A DNA stretch of 64,000 bases from Clostridia bacterium (GTDB lineage Bacteria > Bacillota > Clostridia > Oscillospirales > CAG-272), in assembly GCA_017407835.1 (NCBI GenBank), contig JAFQVV010000008.1, forward strand, positions 1-64,000, read 5' to 3'. Under the pieces are notes generated by a model that saw nothing but the letters and a program-made list of their open reading frames with translations, was not told where the DNA came from and did no database searches. Of this stretch, positions 51,881 to 59,474 are shown one piece after another (the first letter of the stretch is position 1; every line of letters begins with the position of its first letter). The position numbers were made by a program, and so were the translations under genes.

Positions 51881-53170
51881 ATGAAAACAAAGCTCTCCTC
51901 CGAATTTTGGTTTACGCTGACTCTCTTCAGCCTGATCGGACAGATTGCCTGGGTGGTTGAGAATATGTATCTCAACGTCTTTATCTACAAGATGTTCCGC
52001 GCATCCGCTGCCGATATTTCGGCGATGGTTGCTGCCAGTGCCGTTGCGGCAACCCTGACCACCGTACTGATCGGCGCGCTCTCGGATAAACTGGGACGGC
52101 GAAAGGTATTCATGTGCGGGGGCTACATCCTCTGGGGACTCTCAATTTTGGGCTTCATCCTGCTGCGCGAGGACATCATCGGCGCCCTCTTTCCTATGGC
52201 TGCTTCGGTTTCGGCGGTGGGGGTGACGCTGGTGATCGTACTCGACTGTGTGATGACCTTCTTTGGTTCGACCGCCAACGATGCCGCCTTCAACGCCTGG
52301 CTGACCGACAGCACCGATGCCACCAACCGCGGCGCCGCCGAGGGCATCAACGCCATGATGCCGCTGGTGGCAATTCTCGCCGTGTTCGGCGGATTTATGG
52401 CATTTGATCTCGATCTGCCCGGGAGCTGGAGCGCGATCTTTGCCATCATCGGCGGCGTTGTGCTTGCGGTGGGCATCATCGGCTGCTTTGTCATCAAAGA
52501 GCCGCCGCTTACCCCTGCTGCCGATGGCTATCTGCGCACGGTTGTCCACGGATTTCTGCCCTCCACCGTGCGTGCCAACGCCCCACTTTATCTGTATTTG
52601 ATCGCCTTTGTCGTCTTCAACATCTCCATTCAGATCTTCATGCCCTACCTCATCCTCTACTACGAGGTTTCGCTTGGGATGGAGAACTACGTCTTTATCA
52701 TGGCACCTGCCATTCTTCTGGCGTCGGCAGTGACGGCCCTCTGGGGCAAGGTTTATGACCGACGGGGCTTTGCCCCCTCGATGTGGTGCGCGCTGATCTG
52801 GCTGATCACGGGATATGTTTTGCTCTATTGTTTCCGCTCGACCCTCTTCGTTTTCATTGGTTCGCTGCTGATGATGTGCGGCTATTTGGCGGGCATGGCG
52901 GTTTTCGGGGCGAAGATCCGCGATCTGACTCCCGTGGGCAAGGCAGGGATGTTTCAAGGTGTGCGCATCTGTGCGCAAGTTCTCCTGCCCGGTGTGATCG
53001 GTCCGTTTATCGGCAAGACGGTACTGGCGGGGGCGGAAATGATCGTCAACAGCGACGGCACCGAGTCCTTTATCCCCAACGCCAACATTTTCTCCGCCGC
53101 ACTGGCGGCTGCGGTTCTGCTCTGCATTCTGCTGCCCGTCTTCGGCAAGTTTTCCCGCCGTCAGGGGTGA
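51881..53170 (+). CDS. MFS family transporter
   Basis: 429 residues from ATG 51881 with AGAAAGGA upstream. Twelve hydrophobic segments are readable. The loop 2-3 MFS motif is present as GALSDKLGRRKVFMCGGYILWG, with a partial counterpart in the second half (GKVYDRRGFAPSMWCAL). Two acidic/aromatic residues in helix 1 (WVVENMYLNVFIYKMF) recall sugar- or peptide-porter subgroups, but the substrate is not defined. Base composition returns to that of the core genome here, so it marks the end of the accessory block. Confidence 0.88.
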   Translation: MKTKLSSEFWFTLTLFSLIGQIAWVVENMYLNVFIYKMFRASAADISAMVAASAVAATLTTVLIGALSDKLGRRKVFMCGGYILWGLSILGFILLREDIIGALFPMAASVSAVGVTLVIVLDCVMTFFGSTANDAAFNAWLTDSTDATNRGAAEGINAMMPLVAILAVFGGFMAFDLDLPGSWSAIFAIIGGVVLAVGIIGCFVIKEPPLTPAADGYLRTVVHGFLPSTVRANAPLYLYLIAFVVFNISIQIFMPYLILYYEVSLGMENYVFIMAPAILLASAVTALWGKVYDRRGFAPSMWCALIWLITGYVLLYCFRSTLFVFIGSLLMMCGYLAGMAVFGAKIRDLTPVGKAGMFQGVRICAQVLLPGVIGPFIGKTVLAGAEMIVNSDGTESFIPNANIFSAALAAAVLLCILLPVFGKFSRRQG

Positions 53171-53190
53171 CGGTGCCGCGGAGGGTGCAT

Positions 53191-53240
53191 AAACAAACAA
53201 GAGGTGCTGCGCCATTGCGCAGCACCTCTTGTTTGTTTTG
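53191..53240. terminator. Bidirectional terminator between MFS and feo genes
   Basis: AAACAAACAAGAGGTGCTGCGC (53191-53212) pairs perfectly with 53217-53238. It serves the MFS gene and the minus-strand feo operon. Confidence 0.9.
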
Positions 53241-53262
53241 CTATGATTGGCGGAAAATCCCC

Positions 53263-53484
53263 TTACCGATTATCCTGTTTGACCTGCTCGGGAGAGGATG
53301 TCTCCTCAATGGGCTTGCTCTCGCTGCAGCAACAGCTGCAGGCAGAGCAGCTGCCGCAATGCCCGCCCGCCGAGCAAGAATGCTTTCCCTGCCGCCGTGA
53401 ACGGATCTCATGGACGACGATCACCACAAAGATGATTGCCACGATAGCCGCCACGATGAGGGTTGGAAGATTGGGAATATTCAT
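53263..53484 (-). CDS. FeoB-associated Cys-rich membrane protein
   Basis: 73 residues from ATG 53484 (AAAGGAG upstream). One N-terminal membrane helix (LPTLIVAAIVAIIFVVIVVHEI) is followed by a Cys-rich cluster (HSCSAGGHCGSCSACSCCC) and an acidic tail. This is the small protein commonly encoded after feoB in Firmicutes; its role is unproven but metal handling at the FeoB pore is likely. It lies 27 bases after feoB and ends at the bidirectional terminator. Confidence 0.85.
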   Translation of the reverse strand: MNIPNLPTLIVAAIVAIIFVVIVVHEIRSRRQGKHSCSAGGHCGSCSACSCCCSESKPIEETSSPEQVKQDNR

Positions 53485-53511
53485 GGAAACTCCTTTCCGA
53501 CAAACCAAAGA

Positions 53512-55659
53512 TTATTTCAGTTCGTACTTGTTCTTTCTGAACAGCAGGTAGAGCAGGCCGATAAGGACTGCCGCCGCGGGGATAAGCCAGAGGGTGAATC
53601 CACCGGTAAAGAGCACACCGAACTGGTAAACGATGATCGAGATAGCATAGGCAAAGCCCGTCATCCAGCCGATTGCCGCCCATGTCCACTTGGCGCTGTT
53701 CATCTCGCGTCTGATTGCACCGACCGCAGCAAAGCAGGGTGCGCAGAGCAGGTTGAAGATCATGAAGGAGAAGGCAGATAGCTTACTGCCCCCAAAGAAC
53801 TCCTGACCGATGATGGACAGGCTGGAATCCATACTCTCAACGGCGCCCATTGCCCAGTCGGCATCTGCCATTGACGACAGCGCACCGAACGAGCCGACAA
53901 CTTCCTCTTTTGCGACAAGACCCAGTACGGTGGCAACAGCTGCCTGCCAACGACCAAAGCCCAACGGGACAAAGAGGAATGCAATAACCGAGCCGAGCAC
54001 CTCGAGGATCGACGCACCGCCAACCTCCTCGGTGATGTAGTGGAAGCCGCCCTCAAAGGAGAGGCTGTTGAGCACCCAGATCAGGATGCCTGCCGCCACG
54101 ATGACTGTTCCCGCGCGCTTGATGAAGGACCAGCCGCGCTCCCATGTCGTGCGCAGTACATTGGCAGGAATGGGGGCATGATAGGCGGGAAGCTCCATGA
54201 CAAAGGGGGCGGGTTTGCCGGCGAATGCCTTGAACTTCTTGAGAATAATGCCCGAGACAACAACCGCCGCGATGCCGACGAAATAGGCGAGTGTTGCGAC
54301 CCACGCGCCGCCATCGAAGAGGGCGGCTGCAATCAGCCCGACGATGGGGGTCTTGGCGCCGCAGACCATGAAGCCGGTGGTCATGACGGTGATCTTGCGG
54401 TCACGCTCCGACTCGATGGTGCGGGATGCCATGATGCCGGGGACACCGCAGCCCGTTGCGACCAGCATGGGGATAAAGGACTTGCCCGACAGACCAAACT
54501 TGCGGAAGAGACGATCCATGACGAACGCAACGCGGGACATATACCCGCAGTCCTCAAGCAGAGACAGCAAAAGAAAGAGGATGAGCATCTGCGGCACAAA
54601 GCCGAGGACGGCACCGACACCGCCGATGATTCCGTCGGCGATCAGGCTGACCAGCCATTCGGCGCAGCCGATCTGCTCAAGCATCCCGGTTACCCACGGA
54701 ATAATCCACTCGCCGAAGAGGGTATCGTTCATAAATCCAACCGTCCAGTCGCCCACCGTTCCAATGGAGAGGGTATACACCAGCCACATCACCACTGCAA
54801 AAATAGGCAGGGCAAGAATTCGATTGGTCACGACCAGATCGATCTTATCGGAGACGGACAATCTTCCGGGGTTTTTCTTTTTGTAACAACGTCCCATAAG
54901 GGCGGTGATGTAATCATATCGCTCGTTGATGATAATCGACACGGCATCATCGTCCTTCTCGGATTCAACGTCGGCGATATCCACTTCGATATGTTCAAGC
55001 AGCGTCTGCGGCAGATTCAGCTGCTCAATCACCTTCTCATCCCGCTCGAAGAGCTTGACGGCGTACCAGCGCTGCTGCTCCTCGGGCAATCCGTGGACAG
55101 CCGCCTCCTCCAGATGCGCGATGGCGTGCTCCACCGCCCCAGAGAAGATGTGACGATGAGTGAGCTGTCCCGCTTTTGCTGCCTCGATGGCAGCATCCGC
55201 CGCCTCGATGATGCCGTCTCCTTTCAGCGCGGAGATTTCGACCACCCGACAACCAAGCGCTTTCGCCAGCTCATCGGTGTTGATGTTGTCCCCGTTTTTG
55301 CGCACAACGTCCATCATGTTGATGGCAATCACCATGGGGATGCCCAGCTCTGCTAACTGTGTCGTAAGATAGAGATTTCGCTCGAGGTTGGTGCCGTCCA
55401 CAATATTGAGAATGGCATCGGGGCGCTCGCCGACCAAATAATTTCTGGCGACCACCTCCTCCGGGGTAAACGGTGAGAGCGAATAAATGCCGGGCAGGTC
55501 GGTCACGATGATCTCATCATTTTTCTTGAGTTTGCCCTCTTTTTTCTCGACCGTGACACCCGGCCAGTTGCCGACATACTGATTAGAGCCGGTCAGTACA
55601 TTGAACAGCGTTGTTTTTCCGCTGTTCGGATTGCCTGCCAGCGCAATACGCATAGACAT
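53512..55659 (-). CDS. feoB: Ferrous iron transporter FeoB
   Basis: 715 residues. The N-terminal G domain has GNPNSGKTTLFN (P-loop), VGNWPGVTVEKKEG, DLPGIYSL, NMMDV and SALKGDG, followed by a helical GDI region. The membrane part contains the Gate motifs, including VATGCGVPGIMASRTIESERDR and FMVCGAKTPIVGLIAAALF, then LCAPCFAAVGAIRREM. It imports Fe2+ in a GTP-dependent way. It lies downstream of feoA in the same operon; a third TTAG-N6-CTAA site sits between them. The gene is complete with no anomaly. Confidence 0.96.
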   Translation of the reverse strand: MSMRIALAGNPNSGKTTLFNVLTGSNQYVGNWPGVTVEKKEGKLKKNDEIIVTDLPGIYSLSPFTPEEVVARNYLVGERPDAILNIVDGTNLERNLYLTTQLAELGIPMVIAINMMDVVRKNGDNINTDELAKALGCRVVEISALKGDGIIEAADAAIEAAKAGQLTHRHIFSGAVEHAIAHLEEAAVHGLPEEQQRWYAVKLFERDEKVIEQLNLPQTLLEHIEVDIADVESEKDDDAVSIIINERYDYITALMGRCYKKKNPGRLSVSDKIDLVVTNRILALPIFAVVMWLVYTLSIGTVGDWTVGFMNDTLFGEWIIPWVTGMLEQIGCAEWLVSLIADGIIGGVGAVLGFVPQMLILFLLLSLLEDCGYMSRVAFVMDRLFRKFGLSGKSFIPMLVATGCGVPGIMASRTIESERDRKITVMTTGFMVCGAKTPIVGLIAAALFDGGAWVATLAYFVGIAAVVVSGIILKKFKAFAGKPAPFVMELPAYHAPIPANVLRTTWERGWSFIKRAGTVIVAAGILIWVLNSLSFEGGFHYITEEVGGASILEVLGSVIAFLFVPLGFGRWQAAVATVLGLVAKEEVVGSFGALSSMADADWAMGAVESMDSSLSIIGQEFFGGSKLSAFSFMIFNLLCAPCFAAVGAIRREMNSAKWTWAAIGWMTGFAYAISIIVYQFGVLFTGGFTLWLIPAAAVLIGLLYLLFRKNKYELK

Positions 55660-55683
55660 GATAAAAATCCTTCCTTTCAGGGG

Positions 55684-55697
55684 TTAGCATTAACTAA
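55684..55697. promoter_or_regulatory. TTAG-N6-CTAA palindrome between feoA and feoB
   Basis: TTAG-CATTAA-CTAA, the same half-site and spacing as the pair upstream of feoA. It could be an internal operator or mark an internal feoB promoter. Confidence 0.5.
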
Positions 55698-55749
55698 CTC
55701 CATGTCTCAAAAATAAGGGGAGTCCAGTCTCCCGTGCAGCAGGGACAGA

Positions 55750-55971
55750 TTATTCAACCTCGATCATATCGGCATCCGCCTTGCGCAGCGAAAGCTCGTA
55801 TCCGCGAAGGGTAATCTCAATGGGATCGCCCAGCGGTGCGACCTTGCGTACATAGACCTCGGTTCCCCGCGTTAAGCCCATATCCATGATACGGCGCTTT
55901 ACCGCACCTTCGCCATGCACCTTGACCACCTTTGCCTTGGCGCCGATTTTGGTCTGCTTGAGGGTTTTCAT
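55750..55971 (-). CDS. feoA: FeoA family protein
   Basis: 73 residues from ATG 55971, with GAGGAG upstream; the frame to 56004 has no ribosome site. It is an SH3-like protein: KTLKQTKIGAKAKVVKVHGEGAVKRRIMDMGLTRGTEVYVRKVAPLGDPIEI is the family core, ending GYELSLRKADADMIEVE. FeoA binds and supports FeoB during ferrous iron uptake. First gene of feoA-feoB-Cys-rich protein. Confidence 0.95.
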   Translation of the reverse strand: MKTLKQTKIGAKAKVVKVHGEGAVKRRIMDMGLTRGTEVYVRKVAPLGDPIEITLRGYELSLRKADADMIEVE

Positions 55972-56035
55972 TGATCGCTCCTCCTTGATTTCGTATATCG
56001 GCATGGTTGATTTCCGGGAAAACGGAATGTATCAA

Positions 56036-56081
56036 TTAGCGCAGACTAACCGCAGATTGAAAACCAATTAGCCGAGACTAA
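56036..56081. promoter_or_regulatory. Two operator palindromes TTAG-N6-CTAA upstream of feoA
   Basis: TTAG-CGCAGA-CTAA (56036-56049) and TTAG-CCGAGA-CTAA (56068-56081), 32 bases (about three helical turns) apart on the same face. They lie just downstream of the feo -10 box, so a bound repressor would block transcription. The half-site resembles that of DtxR/IdeR-type iron repressors; the actual protein is not in this window. Confidence 0.65.
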
Positions 56082-56085
56082 CTAT

Positions 56086-56114
56086 AGTATAGCGCAGACG
56101 GATTTATTTGTCAA
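56086..56114 (-). promoter_or_regulatory. Promoter of the feo operon
   Basis: On the minus strand TTGACA (56114-56109), a 17-base spacer and TATACT (56091-56086). Confidence 0.85.
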
Positions 56115-56250
56115 CAGAAATTGGAAATTTTTTTATGTGTCCTGATCAGTTTCAGCAAATTTTCCAAGAAAAAGTAACACTGTTCGCCATTTTTCTATCC
56201 GAGTTGCACACAGGAAATGCGGAGGGAAACGGCAGTTTTTTTGCCGACAC

Positions 56251-56279
56251 TTTACAAACCTTCCCGTCGGGTGTATAAT
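56251..56279 (+). promoter_or_regulatory. Strong promoter of a non-coding RNA
   Basis: TTTACA (56251-56256), a 17-base spacer and TATAAT (56274-56279), with no open reading frame start downstream before the terminator at 56421-56456. Confidence 0.75.
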
Positions 56280-56285
56280 ATTTCA

Positions 56286-56456
56286 TTGGTTCCCCCGCGG
56301 GTTGGCTGCTCTGCTCCGCTGCTACCTTCATCTATTTCGCCCGCGCAAATCTGAGCAAAACGCTCCTGGTGGATTAACACGGGAATCTGTCCAAACCCTC
56401 GCCAAAACTTCCGATACAACAAACCGAGCGTCATGTGCTGACGCTCGGTTTTGTTT
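56286..56456 (+). ncRNA. Unidentified structured RNA, about 170 nt
   Basis: Bounded by a strong promoter and a perfect terminator (AAACCGAGCGTCA, 56421-56433, with TGACGCTCGGTTT, 56439-56451, then TGTTTTGCTTTG). The 5' part GCGGGTTGG (56297-56305) can pair with the 3' part CCAAACCCTCGC (56391-56402), closing a multi-branched fold. It lacks the GGAAG/AGCAG core expected of SRP RNA. The length and long closing stem would fit 6S RNA, but I cannot confirm that. The short minus-strand frame across it has no ribosome site. Confidence 0.55.
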
Positions 56457-56473
56457 TGCTTTGGTTATGAAAC

Positions 56474-56530
56474 GGGGGGAACTTTTTTGAAAAAAGTTTC
56501 CCCCAAGCCCCCTTCAAAAAACTTGCAAAA
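56474..56530. repeat. Intergenic hairpin repeat (copy R7)
   Basis: GGGGGGAACTTTTTTG/AAAAAAGTTTCCCCC (56474-56503) followed by a CAAAAAACTTGCAAAAA element. It lies between the RNA gene and the end of pepT. Confidence 0.6.
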
Positions 56531-56624
56531 ATAGGGATGGGGCAGTTTTCGGTGAAATCGTTGAAGGAATTGTGCCGGTAGGCAACATTGAGCATATCGA
56601 AGCAGACCACCGCACCGCCTGCGC

Positions 56625-57848
56625 TCATGCTTGGCCGAACAGGACAGCGAGATTGACCAGGACCTGCACCATTTTTTCCATGGACTGCACCGAGATACAC
56701 TCATGGATACCATGGAAGTTCATGCCGCCGGTGGAGAGGTTGGGGCAGGGGAGCCCTTCCCAGGAAAGTCGCGCACCGTCGGTGCCGCCGCGGATGGGCA
56801 CGGTGATGGGGGCGACCCCCGCCTGGTCCATTGCTGCGCGGGCGCGGTCGATCAACTCCATGTGGGGCAGGATTTTTTCTTTCATATTATAGTAGCTGTC
56901 ACGCATGGAAAGGGCAAAGGTGCCCTCGCCGTGGACGGCGTTGAGGTAATCCACCAGCCGTGCCACAAAGGCTTTGCGCGCCTCGAACTTTTCGCGGTCG
57001 TGGTCGCGGATGATCATACACACCTCGGCGTCGGTGGTGGTGGCATGGATATCGGTGACATGATAGAAGCCCTCGTAGCCCTCGGTGTGGGCGGGTGTCT
57101 CGGCGGCGGGCATGGCGGCGACCAGCTCAGCCGCCAGCAGAGCGGCATTCTTCATCTTATTCTTCGCCGTGCCGGGGTGGATGTTGACACCCTTGATGGT
57201 GACAGTCGCCGACGCGGCGTTGAAGTTCTCGTATTCGATCTCGCCCAGCTCGCCCCCGTCCACGGTATAGGCTGCCTTGGCGGCGAATTTACCGAAGGTG
57301 AAGTGGTCAGTCCCCCGTCCGATTTCCTCATCGGGGGTGAAGCAGACGGCGATGGTGGGATGGTGCAGCTGGGGGTGAGCCAGCAGATATTCGCAGGCGG
57401 TGATGATTTCCGCCACCCCCGCTTTATCGTCGGCGCCGAGCAGGGTGGTGCCGTCGGTGACGATCAGCTCCTGCCCGACATAATGCTCGAGGAAAGGGAA
57501 AGCGGCGACAGAGATACACTCGCCGTTCCCGAGGGGGATATCGCCCCCTGTGTAGGAGAGGATGCGGGGCTTTACTCCCTCACCCGAGACGTCGGGGGAG
57601 GTATCCATGTGGGCAATCAGTCCGATGGCAGGGAGATGTGCGCAGTCGGGGGAAGCGGGCAGGGTGGCGTAGACGTATCCCTGCCCGTCCATCTCGGCGT
57701 CGGCAAGACCGAGGGCGAGCAGCTCATCGACCAGCGCCGCCCCCAGCACCTTCTGTCCTGCCGTGGAGGGAACTGTCTCGGATGCTTCATCCGAGGTGGT
57801 GGCAAATTTCACATAGCGCAGGAAGCGCTCGGTTACGGTAGAAGGCAT
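56625..57848 (-). CDS. pepT: Peptidase T (tripeptidase)
   Basis: 407 residues, the normal length for PepT. Metal-site motifs are LIAHMDTSPDVSG (His and Asp), GADDKAGVAEIITACEYL, FTPDEEIGRGTDHF, YTVDGGELGEIEYENFNAA and the C-terminal STGGMNFHGIHECISVQSMEKM. It releases the N-terminal residue from tripeptides in the cytosol using two zinc ions. Its ATG overlaps the stop of the PHP gene by one base (TGATG), so translation is coupled. Confidence 0.95.
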   Translation of the reverse strand: MPSTVTERFLRYVKFATTSDEASETVPSTAGQKVLGAALVDELLALGLADAEMDGQGYVYATLPASPDCAHLPAIGLIAHMDTSPDVSGEGVKPRILSYTGGDIPLGNGECISVAAFPFLEHYVGQELIVTDGTTLLGADDKAGVAEIITACEYLLAHPQLHHPTIAVCFTPDEEIGRGTDHFTFGKFAAKAAYTVDGGELGEIEYENFNAASATVTIKGVNIHPGTAKNKMKNAALLAAELVAAMPAAETPAHTEGYEGFYHVTDIHATTTDAEVCMIIRDHDREKFEARKAFVARLVDYLNAVHGEGTFALSMRDSYYNMKEKILPHMELIDRARAAMDQAGVAPITVPIRGGTDGARLSWEGLPCPNLSTGGMNFHGIHECISVQSMEKMVQVLVNLAVLFGQA

Positions 57849-58861
57849 CAGTTGTCCTCCCGCATCAGCTCGTCCACGAAGTAGGCGTTGGTGTAGGCCT
57901 TGTTCCCTGCAAAGTCGGTAACGGTGACACGGACGTAGACATCCTCGGGGACCACGGGGAAGGTGGCTTCGTTGACGGGGGCGCCGTTCTCACCGCGGAT
58001 GGGCTTATTGCGGCGGGTACCCTTGCAGAGGGTGATCTCCCGGGCGTCGCTGCAGGTGACGTGGAGTTGGCCGTCCTCGTACCACAGCTCACCGATGGTG
58101 GGTCCCTCGGAGGCGTAGAAATTGCCCTCCTCAAGCGCCCGGGTGATGGTGCGGTACTCGAGCTTGTCGGCGCGGATCACGGTAAAGCCGCCGAAGCGAT
58201 CCTCATACTTGTGGTTATCATCGTTTGCGGTGCAGAAAATGCGCTGACCGCCGCGGAGCAGGTCATCGTAAACGGCGCCGTTGTGGTCGTCGTAGCCCTC
58301 ATAGCAGCAGGCGAAGTTGCAGATTTCCATGGCATTCATGCCGACATAGCCGCTGTACTGTGCGTAGTTCTCCTGCGACCAGCGGGGGTGGTTGTAGGTG
58401 ACGAAAAATCCCGCATCGCGGCCCATACGCATGATCTCGCTGATGCCCTCGGCGGTATAGCGGCGCTCGTAATCGGGCTTGCTCTCGTCGAACTTGACTT
58501 GATCGCGGTACTTGACGGCGTTGCCGAAGAGATATTTCTCTCTGTGCCAGAAGGGCATGGTGATGTTGTCGGGTTCAAGCGCGATCATGCAGATGTGGCA
58601 GGTCTTGCGCGCCGATTTTTCCTCTACATCGGGTTGGTTGATCTCCACCTCAAAGCTGTTGAGGGGGAGGAAGTTCTCCTCGGCAAGCTCGGGATGGGGA
58701 ATGAGAATATCGTGGTCGGTGAACGCGATGATGGAATAGCCCTGCGCCATGTAGTCGGCCTTCATTTCCTCGGGGGACTGTCTGCCGTCGGATACGTTGG
58801 TGTGGCAGTGCAGGTTGGCTTTGTAGTCATTTCCCGTGGCGGGAAGAAGATATTTACGCAT
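57848..58861 (-). CDS. PHP domain metal-dependent phosphoesterase
   Basis: 337 residues. The PHP motifs are ANLHCHTNVSDGRQSPEEM (HxHTxxSDG), YSIIAFTDHDIL, the long middle region with VTYNHPRWSQENY, and FCTANDDNHKYEDRFGGF. These form the usual trinuclear metal site of PHP hydrolases. A small C-terminal beta-domain (about 245-337) follows. The substrate is unknown; related enzymes hydrolyse nucleoside or histidinol phosphates. It leads a two-gene operon with pepT. Confidence 0.88.
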   Translation of the reverse strand: MRKYLLPATGNDYKANLHCHTNVSDGRQSPEEMKADYMAQGYSIIAFTDHDILIPHPELAEENFLPLNSFEVEINQPDVEEKSARKTCHICMIALEPDNITMPFWHREKYLFGNAVKYRDQVKFDESKPDYERRYTAEGISEIMRMGRDAGFFVTYNHPRWSQENYAQYSGYVGMNAMEICNFACCYEGYDDHNGAVYDDLLRGGQRIFCTANDDNHKYEDRFGGFTVIRADKLEYRTITRALEEGNFYASEGPTIGELWYEDGQLHVTCSDAREITLCKGTRRNKPIRGENGAPVNEATFPVVPEDVYVRVTVTDFAGNKAYTNAYFVDELMREDN

Positions 58862-58899
58862 AATATTGCCTCTCTTTTGTCGCCTGCGGCGTTTTTTTC

Positions 58900-58928
58900 A
58901 TTATAGCATAACAAAGCAATTTCTGCAA
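58900..58928 (-). promoter_or_regulatory. Promoter of the PHP-pepT operon
   Basis: On the minus strand TTGCAG (58928-58923), a 17-base spacer and TATAAT (58905-58900). Confidence 0.75.
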
Positions 58929-58986
58929 GTGTTTTCGGCGGGAGAAAAGGGCAAGAACATGAGAAATATTCCCGCACGCAAAACAG

Positions 58987-59013
58987 AAAAAGCACCGGGT
59001 ATTCCCGATGCTT
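58987..59013 (-). terminator. Terminator after tRNA-Thr
   Basis: On the minus strand AAAGCATCGGG pairs with CCCGGTGCTTT with one G-T pair, followed by TTCTG. Confidence 0.75.
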
Positions 59014-59016
59014 TCC

Positions 59017-59092
59017 TGGAGCTGCTAATCAGAGTCGAACTGATGACCTCATCCTTACCAAGGATGTGCTCTACCAACTGAGCCATAGCAGC
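59017..59092 (-). tRNA. tRNA-Thr (anticodon GGT)
   Basis: Acceptor GCTGCTA pairs with TAGCAGC; discriminator T and encoded CCA at 59019-59017. The anticodon stem CATCC/GGATG holds loop TTGGTAA, so the anticodon is GGT. The T arm ATCAG-TTCGACT-CTGAT is intact. Confidence 0.95.
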
Positions 59093-59105
59093 GTCAACAT
59101 CGGTT

Positions 59106-59134
59106 ATTATACCAGAACGCGTTCCATTTGTCAA
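59106..59134 (-). promoter_or_regulatory. Consensus promoter of tRNA-Thr
   Basis: On the minus strand TTGACA (59134-59129), a 17-base spacer and TATAAT (59111-59106). Confidence 0.9.
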
Positions 59135-59205
59135 GGCTTTTTTGAAAATATTTCGCGTTTTTTGAAAAAGTTTTTACCGAAAAACGCAAAAATATGATGC
59201 TTCCC

Positions 59206-59234
59206 TTGCAATCGCCGGCGTAGTTTGCTATAAT
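59206..59234 (+). promoter_or_regulatory. Promoter of the radical SAM gene leader
   Basis: TTGCAA (59206-59211), a 17-base spacer and TATAAT (59229-59234). It lies 240 bases before the start codon, giving an unusually long leader. Confidence 0.75.
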
Positions 59235-59240
59235 GGTGAC

Positions 59241-59474
59241 AGACAAGTTGCAAGGGGCTCTCACAATTTTTGTGGGATCGGAAGCTGCCCATGCGCAAGC
59301 AATTATGTACGGTGCGGGCTATCATCTGCGAATTTATCTCCCCGTGCTTCTTTCTCTCGGGTTATCTCCCCTCCTTCATTGCTGCCCCCCGTGGCAGATG
59401 GCTTTTTCGCAGGGCTGCCGCGGACGGCGGAAGCCCTGTTCTTCTCCCACAAATCTTGCACAGGAGATGATGGC
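59241..59474 (+). promoter_or_regulatory. Structured mRNA leader, candidate riboswitch or attenuator
   Basis: TGCAAG (59249-59254) and TTTGTGGGA (59269-59277) near the 5' end can pair with TCCCACAAA (59445-59453) and CTTGCA (59455-59460), directly before the ribosome site AGGAG (59462-59466). TTGTGGGA can alternatively pair locally with TCTCACAA (59259-59266). These two pairings exclude one another. The region between has further stems and no reading frame. No known riboswitch consensus is recognised. Confidence 0.5.

Noticed and set aside
56286..56456. SRP (4.5S/6S-type scRNA) gene
   Set aside because: The conserved GGAAG...AGCAG helix 8 core cannot be found in the right arrangement on either strand.
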